Shown: one piece after another, positions 1-8,421 of the stretch | Position numbering within the stretch: position 1 is the stretch's first letter | Layout of the letters: each line of letters begins with the position of its first letter | Assembly: GCA_015522885.1 (NCBI GenBank) | Contig: WALJ01000131.1 | Coordinates: forward strand, 1-28,091 | Reading direction: 5' to 3' | From: Thermoplasmata archaeon | GTDB taxonomy: Archaea; Thermoplasmatota; Thermoplasmata; WALJ01 | Length of the DNA: 28,091 nt | Program-made: the position numbers and the translations under genes | Notes under the pieces: generated by a model | Told to the model about the DNA's origin: nothing | Databases searched by the model: none | What the model saw: the letters and a program-made list of their open reading frames with translations, nothing else

Positions 1-1035
1 AACAGGGGCGGGGGAACGATGTTCCGGGTTATGGATTCGATACCGGAGGATGCGGAGCTCAGCGGTGAGAGCGGCAGGATCGCATATCTCGGAAGGGGAA
101 AGGGCATGGTTTTGAAGTACTCCGTGAGATTTCCTCTGAAGGGAAAATATGCGCTCGGACCGGTGAAAATAAGGTGCTTCGACCCGATGCTCTTCTGGGT
201 TCGGGAATACACGATAGACATAAAGGACGGAATAGATGTCTATGTCGGCACCGAGGACCTGAAAAAGGTGAGGCTCGAGCCCACAAAAACAAGGAACTGG
301 CTGGGAAACATACAGTCGAGAAGGATAGGCATTGGCACGGAGTTCTACTCGATAAGGGAGTATGTGTCGGGAGATGACGTGAGAAAGATAAACTGGAAGG
401 GGAGCGCAAGAACCGATAAACTCCTTGTGAACGAGTACGAGGGCGAGAACAGCGGGGATGCGATAATCGTTCTGGATGCGAAGGAGGAATACATGGCAGG
501 CACGGAAAGGCACAACACATTCAAGGCCGGTGTAAGGGCAACTCTCTCCATATCCTCGCATATGCTGAGGCAGAGGAACCGCGTCGGTCTGGTCCTGCTT
601 GGCGATTATCTTACATGGCTGTACCCGGAATTCGGAAGACGACAGTTGTACAAGATAATAGAAGCGCTCTCCACGCTTAAAAAGGGTGGGAAATGGGGAT
701 TCGACACGCTTTACTGGATAATCACAAGGTTCTTTCCTGCAAATTCGTATATCATCGTGGTCTCCACACTTCAGAGCAGGGAGATACCGGAAACGATTAT
801 GGCTCTGAGGGCAAGGGGCTATGATGTTCTCATAATATCTCCGTCACCGGTAGCAATAGAAAAAAGCCTCTCGAAGGATGATTTCGAACACCGCCTTGCC
901 TTTAGAATAATGGATATGAAAAGGGAGAATGTAATGGATGCTCTGAGGGAAAAAGCCGCCGTTATAGACTGGGATACCTCCGTTCCTCTGGCGGAGGAGT
1001 TAAAAGCCGTGAGGAGGTTTGATAGATGGAGATAA
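1..1035 (+). CDS. DUF58 family protein (5' end outside window)
   Basis: C-terminal part of a DUF58 protein. The family is commonly encoded beside MoxR-type AAA ATPases and is thought to act with them in envelope or complex assembly; its biochemical role is not established. The signature REYVSGDDVRKINWKGSAR lies about 113-131 residues after the first in-frame ATG at 19, followed by a vWA-like region (AIIVLDAKEEY). The reading frame stays open from base 1 to that ATG, and the two N-terminal membrane helices usual for the family are missing, so the real start is probably upstream of the window. The 3' end overlaps the next gene by 10 bases, indicating an operon. Family is clear; function is inferred. 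Confidence 0.85.
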   Translation, partial: NRGGGTMFRVMDSIPEDAELSGESGRIAYLGRGKGMVLKYSVRFPLKGKYALGPVKIRCFDPMLFWVREYTIDIKDGIDVYVGTEDLKKVRLEPTKTRNWLGNIQSRRIGIGTEFYSIREYVSGDDVRKINWKGSARTDKLLVNEYEGENSGDAIIVLDAKEEYMAGTERHNTFKAGVRATLSISSHMLRQRNRVGLVLLGDYLTWLYPEFGRRQLYKIIEALSTLKKGGKWGFDTLYWIITRFFPANSYIIVVSTLQSREIPETIMALRARGYDVLIISPSPVAIEKSLSKDDFEHRLAFRIMDMKRENVMDALREKAAVIDWDTSVPLAEELKAVRRFDRWR

Positions 1036-1508
1036 AGATGAAACTCGGGATGACAGGTACTGTACTTTCAGCGCTCCTCTTCGTTTCCGTATTGACAGAG
1101 GATTTCTTGGCTTCTTCCGGATTTTTTTATCTTGCTCTGCTGTCTGCCGTACCGCTTATCTCCGGGATTGTAACGGGCAGCCGAAAAGTCGTGCTGCTTT
1201 TCCCGATGCTTCTTGCATTCGCCTATGTGCCGGCATCCGCTTCCTATCCGCTGACCGTCTTATCGATATTGAAACTATCCGTTATATGGCCTCTCTTCTT
1301 TGTTCTCTTCGCCGTCCTGAGCTTTCCGGAATCGAGAGAACTTGAGAAAAGAGCCGTACTGACATGGATGATGAGCTCGACAGTATCCGCATTCTCGGTT
1401 ACAGGGATATTTGTGATGAGTTCTCCGATATTGAATCCGTTTATCGTCGTAGCCCTGGGGATACTGGCCGGTCTGGCCATGCTCTATGTGTCTCACAGCG
1501 ACAGATGA
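1026..1508 (+). CDS. Small multi-pass membrane protein of unknown function
   Basis: A 160-residue protein with about five hydrophobic segments (roughly residues 10-25, 30-48, 53-70, 80-98 and 112-150). Polar residues are confined to short loops and the ends, so it is very likely an integral membrane protein. I do not recognise a family. It overlaps the DUF58 gene by 10 bases and was probably co-transcribed and translationally coupled, which suggests a shared envelope-related role, by context only. The gene ends 8 bases before the convergent UPF0147 gene, so transcription of the DUF58 operon probably stops in this junction. Confidence 0.75.
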   Translation: MEIKMKLGMTGTVLSALLFVSVLTEDFLASSGFFYLALLSAVPLISGIVTGSRKVVLLFPMLLAFAYVPASASYPLTVLSILKLSVIWPLFFVLFAVLSFPESRELEKRAVLTWMMSSTVSAFSVTGIFVMSSPILNPFIVVALGILAGLAMLYVSHSDR

Positions 1509-1516
1509 AAAACAGC

Positions 1517-1780
1517 TTATTTCTTCACATCGCTGAATATCGCCTCTAACTGGCTCAGTATGTTCCAGACAACCGTTCTTCCGTGCATCGGCAGGTTCTG
1601 ATCGTTTGCAAGCTCGTCCATGATGAAAATAACACTGGATGCTCTCACATCCAGCGGCTCTTTATCATTCAGAAGCCTCTCCTTGGCCTCCGCTGCCCCT
1701 CTCCTTATGTTTCTGGGAATCGAATTATCATCTGCGATCTGATCAAGCAGTTCTATGGCCTTCTTCACTTTTTCTTCCAT
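1517..1780 (-). CDS. UPF0147 family protein
   Basis: An 87-residue all-helical protein matching the archaea-specific UPF0147 family. Characteristic stretches are SIPRNIRRGAAEAKERLL, VRASSVIFIMDELAND and LPMHGRTVVWNILSQLE. The family is widespread in archaea and has no established function. The ATG at 1780 is preceded by a strong GGAGGTGAT ribosome binding site, which fixes the start. It lies 28 bases downstream of the acyl-CoA synthetase on the same strand and may be co-transcribed with it; a functional link is not implied. Confidence 0.88.
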   Translation of the reverse strand: MEEKVKKAIELLDQIADDNSIPRNIRRGAAEAKERLLNDKEPLDVRASSVIFIMDELANDQNLPMHGRTVVWNILSQLEAIFSDVKK

Positions 1781-1808
1781 ATTATCACCTCCATGGGTGA
1801 GTGGGGGA

Positions 1809-3458
<1,650 letters not shown>

Positions 3459-3521
3459 ATTTATCACCTCAAATCAGAACTGCACCCGAATAATAGATTT
3501 GGTATTTAGGCTTTAGGTATG

Positions 3522-3545
3522 TTCAGACTCTCCGGCGAGCCTGAA
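3522..3545 (-). promoter_or_regulatory. Hairpin in the leader of the acyl-CoA synthetase gene
   Basis: TTCAG-A-CTC, a 6-base loop, then GAG-C-CTGAA forms an 8-bp stem interrupted by one A/C mismatch. It lies between the probable TATA box (3577-3588) and the start codon at 3458, so it would be part of a 5' untranslated region of roughly 90-100 nt. The structure is visible in the sequence; a regulatory role is inference. Confidence 0.4.
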
Positions 3546-3576
3546 ATCTCTGACGGCATGGCTGCGCCCATGAAAT

Positions 3577-3588
3577 GCTTATATATAT
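3577..3588 (-). promoter_or_regulatory. Probable TATA box for the acyl-CoA synthetase operon
   Basis: On the minus strand the sequence reads CGATATATATAAG preceded by GAAAA, a good archaeal BRE/TATA combination. It is about 120 bases before the start codon at 3458, predicting a leader of about 90-100 nt. The alternating TA run could also be read on the plus strand. Confidence 0.45.
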
Positions 3589-3604
3589 CGTTTTCCTGTT
3601 AAAA

Positions 3605-3623
3605 TTCGTCATTTTTTGACGAA
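3605..3623. repeat. Perfect hairpin TTCGTCA-TTTTT-TGACGAA
   Basis: A 7-bp perfect inverted repeat with a five-T loop in the intergenic gap. It could be a terminator, an operator for a dimeric regulator, or part of a decayed element. It is about 150 bases upstream of the acyl-CoA synthetase start and outside any recognised gene. Confidence 0.5.
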
Positions 3624-3760
3624 GAGCGCAGAAATAGAGGGGATTTGAGGCGGTTTCGGACACGAAGATGCTATCTCATCTGCAGAAAAGAGAGTACAGG
3701 AATATCGATGAAGATGCTGAGAAAAATTATTTATAGTCAAAGACATAACCTTCTAAACTA

Positions 3761-3799
3761 ATGAAGAATCCAAACGCAGCAAGCTGCGGGATATATTAA
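3761..3799 (+). other. Tiny leaderless ORF MKNPNAASCGIY with internal palindrome
   Basis: A 12-codon ORF beginning with ATG about 27 bases after a TATA-like TTATTTATAG (3726-3735), the spacing expected for a leaderless archaeal transcript. Codons 5-10 contain the palindrome CGCAGC-AA-GCTGCG. The peptide is too short to assign. It may be a truncated gene start or the edge of a repeated element rather than a functional micropeptide. Confidence 0.3.
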
Positions 3800-3821
3800 T
3801 CAAATGAGCGCCGAAGAGGTC

Positions 3822-4694
3822 CTAAAAAGACACAGGGAATAAGTAGGTCATAGGATTCCCCAGCAGAACGGTAAGTATGAACCCTATCGTTATCGGCACT
3901 ATGAACGGTATCTTGGGTGTCACCCATACATTCCTTATCCCTGCGCTCTCCAGTGCGCCCCAGTCCGTTTCCATGTACTTGCTCGGCAGAAGCACCCTTC
4001 TTGGTTTTCCGTCTTCGATTCTTACCATCGGCCAGAGCTTCCTTTTTCTGGCATCCCTGATGTTCATTCTGTAACCGAAGAGCATCTCGGGGAACTTGAC
4101 ATCCCCTCTTTTGATGTTCACGGCCGTGAAATACAGCGGAAGCACGGCGACCATTACGGATGCGAAGAGAAGCACTGACAGGGAGAAGGGGAAGAGCATC
4201 GTAAATGCCTCAGGTAGGGCCTGATGCGAGATGATTGCAAGATTCGGATATCCGTAGAACAGCAGACTGAGCATCACCAGAGCCTTCGCATCCGCCGCCC
4301 CGTGGATTATGTTGGAGTAATAGAGCACGAAGAAGAATATGGAAACCCCTGTGGCGGAGAGCGCTCCGAGAAACAGGGTCTCGTTCTTCATCGTTATGTA
4401 TCCCCAGACAAATCCCGCGAAGGATGCCAGATAGATGAGGAAAAACGGCCATGTGACCCTGACATTGCTCAGTTCCTCCCGTTCCACCAGAGCCTCTATG
4501 AGAATTCCGGAAAGAGGGAGCAGCATTATGAGTAGTTCGGGATTACTGCCGTATGCTTCGATACCGTAGAAAATAAGGGCGGGTATGCCCATCAACCACC
4601 ATATCCATCTCGGTATCAGCCTTGTCTTCATGTCGTGATATGAGGCATAGAACAGGCATGCGAGTGCGATTGTGACCTTCACTTCGTCATACAC
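3822..4694 (-). CDS. Type IV prepilin / preflagellin (archaellin) peptidase, A24 family
   Basis: A 290-residue multi-pass membrane aspartic protease that should remove class III signal peptides from archaellins or pilins and other type IV pilin-like proteins. The first catalytic Asp is D21 in YHDMKTRLIPRW. The second is D135 in HGAADAKALV, the archaeal form of the GxGD motif. At least six hydrophobic segments surround these. The C-terminal soluble stretch (about residues 200-260) resembles that of FlaK/PibD-type enzymes. The GTG at 4694 lies about 25 bases from the CATATTTAAG box at 4715-4724, consistent with a leaderless transcript. Whether it is dedicated to archaella or pili cannot be told, since no pilin or archaellum genes are nearby. 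Confidence 0.87.
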   Translation of the reverse strand: MYDEVKVTIALACLFYASYHDMKTRLIPRWIWWLMGIPALIFYGIEAYGSNPELLIMLLPLSGILIEALVEREELSNVRVTWPFFLIYLASFAGFVWGYITMKNETLFLGALSATGVSIFFFVLYYSNIIHGAADAKALVMLSLLFYGYPNLAIISHQALPEAFTMLFPFSLSVLLFASVMVAVLPLYFTAVNIKRGDVKFPEMLFGYRMNIRDARKRKLWPMVRIEDGKPRRVLLPSKYMETDWGALESAGIRNVWVTPKIPFIVPITIGFILTVLLGNPMTYLFPVSF

Positions 4695-4714
4695 GGAGGG
4701 GCATATATCGGGGG

Positions 4715-4724
4715 CTTAAATATG
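4715..4724. promoter_or_regulatory. Shared TATA element between divergent genes
   Basis: CTTAAATATG on the plus strand reads CATATTTAAG on the minus strand. Both orientations are acceptable archaeal TATA boxes. On the minus strand it sits about 25 bases from the prepilin peptidase start (leaderless). On the plus strand it is about 55 bases from the nre start, giving a short leader. No other good TATA box is visible in this 79-base divergent gap. Confidence 0.45.
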
Positions 4725-4773
4725 CTTTCCTGCCGAGAGCAAAAAGGATTTACGGGTAAGCCTATCCTCTTCC

Positions 4774-6021
4774 GTGCGAGACAGCAGAATACCCTCGTGG
4801 GTAAGCCCGGAAACATGCGTGAAGTGCAAGGGAGCCAAGAACCTGTGCGGCCTCGGATACTGCCCGATACTGCAGTCTGCGAGAGAGAGCTTTCCGAAGA
4901 TCGAGTTCCACGGAAAGGAGATGTTCGGCTCCTCGCCGCCTTCGATATTCGTGGGAAGATACGGCTATCCCAAGGTCTATGCGGGCCCCGTTCTGCCGCC
5001 CTTCGTCTCGAAAGAGGTCGAGTTCCTCGGCCTGTCTTCGAAGTTATACGGAATGGGGATAACGGACATCATCGGGAAGCGGAGCGCTCTCTACCGCACA
5101 AGCTCGCTCTATGATGTTCGCCATCCGAAGGAAAAAGGGGGAGTTCTGGAGGCAACTCATCTGCTTGCGATGGCGGAGAAGCCCGTCGATATCGAGGTCA
5201 AACTTGCGAGAGAGGTCAGGGATAGGCCGGCTCTGGACTTCTTCCATGCCCCTCTCGGCCCCAGAACGGATGCGGAGAAGGCGAGGATAACCGAGAATCC
5301 TGCGGTTCCGAGGAAGGTGGACGCTCTTGTCGAAGACTCCGATGCAAAGGCCACGGATGCGATTTTCGAACTTTTCAGCTCTGGAATAGAGGTTGACCGC
5401 ACGCAGAACCTTCTGGCGGCCGGACTGCTCGGAAACAAAAGATATAGAAAGATGGTTCCGACCAGATGGTCGATAACCGCCGTGGATGATATGGTTGCGA
5501 AGAGACTCATGAGAGATGTGCGCTACTATCAGGAGATAGGCGAGTTCGAGCTCTATGAGAACACATATCTGGGCAATCACTTCAATATCCTGCTCATACC
5601 GTCCGAGTGGGGCTTCGAGATGGTCGAGATGTGGATGAGCGGTTCCTACTGGTCTCCTCAGGACGTTACGCTGAACGACTGGGAAGCGTTCGAAGGGAGA
5701 AAGAGCTATGCGGACAACATAACCGGCGGTTATTACGCTGCGAGGCTTGCGGTTCTGGAACATCTTCACAGGAGAAGGAGGAGCGCGAAGGTCCTGATAT
5801 ACAGGGAAATATCGAAGGAATACTGGGCGCCACTCGGTGTCTGGGTCGTCAGGGAGACTGCGAGAAGGGCGATGGAGAATGAGCCGATAAGGTTCAGTGA
5901 TACGGAGAGCGCTCTCAAAGCAATAACGGAAAGGGTGCACAACAGGCAATGGACGAGGCACAGCCGCACGGTCTCGGAGCTAAGGTTTCAGAGGAAGTTG
6001 AGCGATTACTGGGAGCTGTGA
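4774..6021 (+). CDS. nre: Nre family DNA repair protein
   Basis: A 415-residue protein of the archaeal Nre family, known to associate with PCNA and to protect against DNA damage. N-terminal cysteines C15, C18, C25 and C30 form a probable zinc site. Family blocks follow, including SSPPSIFVGRYGYPKVYAGPV (one block from about residue 53), HAPLGPRTDAEKARITENP, and the C-terminal ITGGYYAARLAVLEHL / EYWAPLGVWVVRE region. The extreme C-terminus QRKLSDYW (406-413) fits the PCNA-interacting pattern Q-x-x-L-x-x-aromatic-aromatic. The start is GTG at 4774, with no clear Shine-Dalgarno. It converges on the ATPase gene with a 16-base overlap. Confidence 0.9.
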   Translation: MRDSRIPSWVSPETCVKCKGAKNLCGLGYCPILQSARESFPKIEFHGKEMFGSSPPSIFVGRYGYPKVYAGPVLPPFVSKEVEFLGLSSKLYGMGITDIIGKRSALYRTSSLYDVRHPKEKGGVLEATHLLAMAEKPVDIEVKLAREVRDRPALDFFHAPLGPRTDAEKARITENPAVPRKVDALVEDSDAKATDAIFELFSSGIEVDRTQNLLAAGLLGNKRYRKMVPTRWSITAVDDMVAKRLMRDVRYYQEIGEFELYENTYLGNHFNILLIPSEWGFEMVEMWMSGSYWSPQDVTLNDWEAFEGRKSYADNITGGYYAARLAVLEHLHRRRRSAKVLIYREISKEYWAPLGVWVVRETARRAMENEPIRFSDTESALKAITERVHNRQWTRHSRTVSELRFQRKLSDYWEL

Positions 6022-7427
6022 TTCCTTTCTTTTGTCATTCTCATCACATCATTCAGGTCCCAGTGCAGGACTCCTTTTTCCTTCATCTCCTCCATACACT
6101 TCTCTGTGAATCCGGATTTCGACACCATCAGGAACCTCCTTTCGAAACCGTCCAATCCCGTGAGTTCAACCTTCCTCTCCAGATTGCCCAGAGATTTGCA
6201 GGACATCTTCCTGTTTCTCCATTTAACCTCTCCGAAAAGTGCCTCGTTTCTTTTCCTGCTTATGGCCACCACATCTATTTCCTCACCTTTGCGGGACCAC
6301 CAGGCACCACATTCTTCATAATCTAGTCTGAACCTGACTGTGTCTCGTACGATATCTTCGAACTTTGATGCGGTGAACATGGGTAGCCCTTCCATCGTAT
6401 TGCGGAGTGCGTCTTCGTAATTCTCGGTTTCAATGAGAGAGTTCTGGCTGAATATGAATCTGAACCAGAAGTCTATGAGATTGTCGGATATCCGGTACCT
6501 TGTCCTCTTTGTCTTTCTTTCCTCTGTAACCGGTGTATTCGGCGAAATAAGCCCGAAATCATCCCTGAGAATCTGGATATACTTTGAGAGGCTGTCCCGC
6601 TTAATGCCTGTTTTATCGGATATCGCAGTGAATGTTATATAGCCCTGTGAAATGGCCTCTAAAATCGAGAAATAAGTGCTGTAATTCGCTCCGAAGTCCT
6701 CTATCAATGCGCTCTTTACCTCATCCCTGAGAAGCGGGAAATCGCTGAAAAACGACCTTCTCAGTATCTCGGAAATCTTTTTCCCTTTCAGTCCCTGTTC
6801 TTCGAGCATCACATGGTATTTCGGAAGTCCGCCGAATACGGAATAGAGTTCCATGCTCCCTTCCGGAGAAAAACCCATATCTTCGGTTATGTAGAGCACT
6901 GTTCCTGCCGAAAGCTCCTTTAAATGCATGATTTCCGCGGCTCTTCCGAAAAGAGGCTCTTTTGAGTCCTGAAAAATCCTTTTCATCATGGAGATATAGG
7001 AGCCCAATGCTATCAAGTGCACATTTCCCCTGTCTTTGTATGTGTCATAGACTTTCTGCAGTATCGAGAATATCTCGGGAGAAGAATACCTGAAGTTCTG
7101 GAACTCATCAATGGCGAGTACCAGAGGTTCATCTGCGGGTGCCGTATGCGTGAGCACATACTCAAAGAGGTCGTCCCACCTTGAGAAATGCGGGGAGTTC
7201 CCGTAAAATCTCCGGATGGTATTGGAAAATTCCTCAAGCAGTAGAGTGGAGCTTTTTCTCGAAACGAACAGGTAAATGTTCGGTTTGTCTCTCATGAATT
7301 CTTCAACCAGCCTGGTTTTTCCGACCCTCCTTCTTCCGACAATGACCGTGAAATGCATGTTGTCTTTTGACAGCCCGTATATCCTTTCCAGCTCTTTCAT
7401 CTCAGACCTGCGGTCATAGAACTTCAT
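6006..7427 (-). CDS. Archaeal AAA ATPase (ATPase_2) with DUF234 / PD-(D/E)XK-like C-terminus
   Basis: A 473-residue stand-alone archaeal ATPase of the ATPase_2 / DUF234 type. Walker A is GRRRVGKT (about 31-38) and Walker B is LVLAIDEF (about 102-109). A winged-helix region follows (ISDKTGIKRDSLSKYIQILRD lies in it). The C-terminal DUF234 domain carries EEIDVVAISRKR...FGEVKWRNRK, a PD-(D/E)XK-like pattern (E-ID ... EVK). The family is abundant in archaea; its physiological role is poorly known, and links to mobile DNA or defence have been suggested. ATG 7427 is preferred over 7448 because a minus-strand CTTAAATAG box (7450-7458) is about 25 bases upstream, giving a leaderless start, and MKFYDRRSEM is the typical family N-terminus. 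It stands alone, convergent with nre. Confidence 0.87.
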   Translation of the reverse strand: MKFYDRRSEMKELERIYGLSKDNMHFTVIVGRRRVGKTRLVEEFMRDKPNIYLFVSRKSSTLLLEEFSNTIRRFYGNSPHFSRWDDLFEYVLTHTAPADEPLVLAIDEFQNFRYSSPEIFSILQKVYDTYKDRGNVHLIALGSYISMMKRIFQDSKEPLFGRAAEIMHLKELSAGTVLYITEDMGFSPEGSMELYSVFGGLPKYHVMLEEQGLKGKKISEILRRSFFSDFPLLRDEVKSALIEDFGANYSTYFSILEAISQGYITFTAISDKTGIKRDSLSKYIQILRDDFGLISPNTPVTEERKTKRTRYRISDNLIDFWFRFIFSQNSLIETENYEDALRNTMEGLPMFTASKFEDIVRDTVRFRLDYEECGAWWSRKGEEIDVVAISRKRNEALFGEVKWRNRKMSCKSLGNLERKVELTGLDGFERRFLMVSKSGFTEKCMEEMKEKGVLHWDLNDVMRMTKERNHSSQ

Positions 7428-7449
7428 AATAGTACCGAAAAGTATCATA

Positions 7450-7458
7450 CTATTTAAG
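7450..7458 (-). promoter_or_regulatory. TATA box for the ATPase gene
   Basis: CTTAAATAG on the minus strand, centred about 26 bases from the ATG at 7427. This is the usual TATA-to-start distance for an archaeal leaderless mRNA, and it decides the start codon choice for the ATPase. Confidence 0.45.
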
Positions 7459-7569
7459 ACTATTCTTGGAATTCGGGTCTGCGTTAATATGTCGGAATGG
7501 TAAAAAGAAAGGCGAGTGATTGCTAGAGAGGATAATGGAAAACTCCTTTAACCCCTTCCATTTTCTACC

Positions 7570-8274
7570 GTGCCTTCAACAGAGCCGGTGTTCGGACGGA
7601 GAGCGCTCCTCATAAACAAAAAGGCCCTCGTAGTCGCAGACCTTCATATAGGCGTGGAATACGAACTCGAGAGAAACGGGATAAGGATACCGCCCCAGTG
7701 GAAGGACATGGCGGAGGAGATTCTTAGCCTTAAAGAGGAGAGCGGAGCGGAGACACTGACAATAAACGGAGACCTCAAGCACAGCATACCCTCGGAAAAA
7801 TGGGAATTCCGGGATGTGAGGTCGTTTTTCAGAGAGATAAGACATGCTTTCGATGAGATCCATCTGGTAAAAGGCAACCACGACGGTGGGATTCAGTACG
7901 AAGTGCCTTCATGGGTCACGCTGCATCCGGGCTCCGGTTTTGTTTTTGAGGGTATCGGAATATTCCACGGCCACGCATGGCCTTCCGATGATGTGATGAA
8001 ATCCGATGTTCTGGTAATGGGCCACATGCATCCTGCGGTGAGGTTCACCGATTCTCTGGGAAATTCACAGAATGAACCGTGCTGGATAAGGGGAAAATAC
8101 GGAGATAAAAAGATAATAGTCATGCCGGCCATGAGCAGGTTCTACGGTGGAGCAGCGGTCAATGACAACAGGTTCATCGGCCCTGTTCTGAAATCGGAGG
8201 AATTCGACGGGAAAAATGCAAAAATATACCTCTTGGACGGGACATATGTGGGAAAAATAGGGGAAATGAAATAG
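7570..8274 (+). CDS. Archaeal SbcD-related metallophosphoesterase
   Basis: A 234-residue calcineurin-like phosphoesterase of the archaeal SbcD-related type, predicted to be a dinuclear-metal phosphatase or nuclease of unknown substrate. Metal-binding motifs appear in order: DLH (D24, H26), GD (67-68), GNHD (102-105), HGH (133-135) and GHMHP (151-155). The usual GDxxH motif is GDLKH, so it is intact. Start is GTG at 7570 with no Shine-Dalgarno; the AT-rich CTTTAACC stretch about 25 bases upstream suggests a leaderless transcript. In other archaea related genes sit beside large helicases (Lhr-like), but none is here. A hairpin shortly after the stop may end transcription. Confidence 0.86.
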   Translation: MPSTEPVFGRRALLINKKALVVADLHIGVEYELERNGIRIPPQWKDMAEEILSLKEESGAETLTINGDLKHSIPSEKWEFRDVRSFFREIRHAFDEIHLVKGNHDGGIQYEVPSWVTLHPGSGFVFEGIGIFHGHAWPSDDVMKSDVLVMGHMHPAVRFTDSLGNSQNEPCWIRGKYGDKKIIVMPAMSRFYGGAAVNDNRFIGPVLKSEEFDGKNAKIYLLDGTYVGKIGEMK

Positions 8275-8293
8275 GTTTCACACATCTTCCGGA

Positions 8294-8310
8294 GGGTGTC
8301 TTATACACCC
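8294..8310 (+). terminator. Hairpin after the phosphoesterase gene
   Basis: GGGTGT-CTTAT-ACACCC, a perfect 6-bp stem 20 bases after the phosphoesterase stop codon. It is not followed by a strong T-run, so it is at best a weak or RNA-processing terminator. It could equally belong to the adjoining mobile-element scar. Confidence 0.35.
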
Positions 8311-8372
8311 ACATCTGTCATATATAAAGGAAACTCAGAGACATCAAGTTCGCCAAAATCCTGAAAAGGAGC

Positions 8373-8421
8373 GCAGACATGGTCACGGTTGCAGGTAGGT
8401 GATACCATGACCGATGTCTGC
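8373..8421 (+). promoter_or_regulatory. Long hairpin covering the transposase ribosome binding site and start
   Basis: GCAGACATGGTCA (8373-8385) pairs with TGACC-g-ATGTCTGC (8408-8421), a 13-bp stem with one bulged G. A small inner hairpin GGTA/TACC (8394-8397 / 8403-8406) lies in the loop. The GGTGAT ribosome binding site lies in the loop and the ATG at 8407 at the top of the stem, so the structure would hide the start. Such structures in insertion sequences often limit read-through translation. A TATA-like TATATAAAG is at 8321-8329. Confidence 0.5.

Larger units (their letters stand above)
3468..3821. other. Gene-poor gap with hairpins and a short leaderless ORF
   Basis: 354 bases between the acyl-CoA synthetase start and the end of the prepilin peptidase gene. 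It contains the minus-strand promoter and leader hairpin of the synthetase, a perfect 7-bp hairpin at 3605-3623 (TTCGTCA / TGACGAA around a T loop), a plus-strand TATA-like box near 3727-3735, and a 12-codon ORF at 3761-3799. No longer conserved coding sequence was recognised on either strand. Confidence 0.6.

Noticed and set aside
3804..3842. Plus-strand mini-ORF MSAEEVLKRHRE overlapping the end of the prepilin peptidase gene
   Set aside because: It looks like a plausible N-terminus, but it has no clear binding site, is only 12 codons and overlaps a real gene, so it is more likely chance or a very small relic.
5044..5961. Minus-strand open frame (about 305 codons) antisense to nre
   Set aside because: The Nre protein is conserved along the full length on the plus strand; the antisense frame has no recognisable features.
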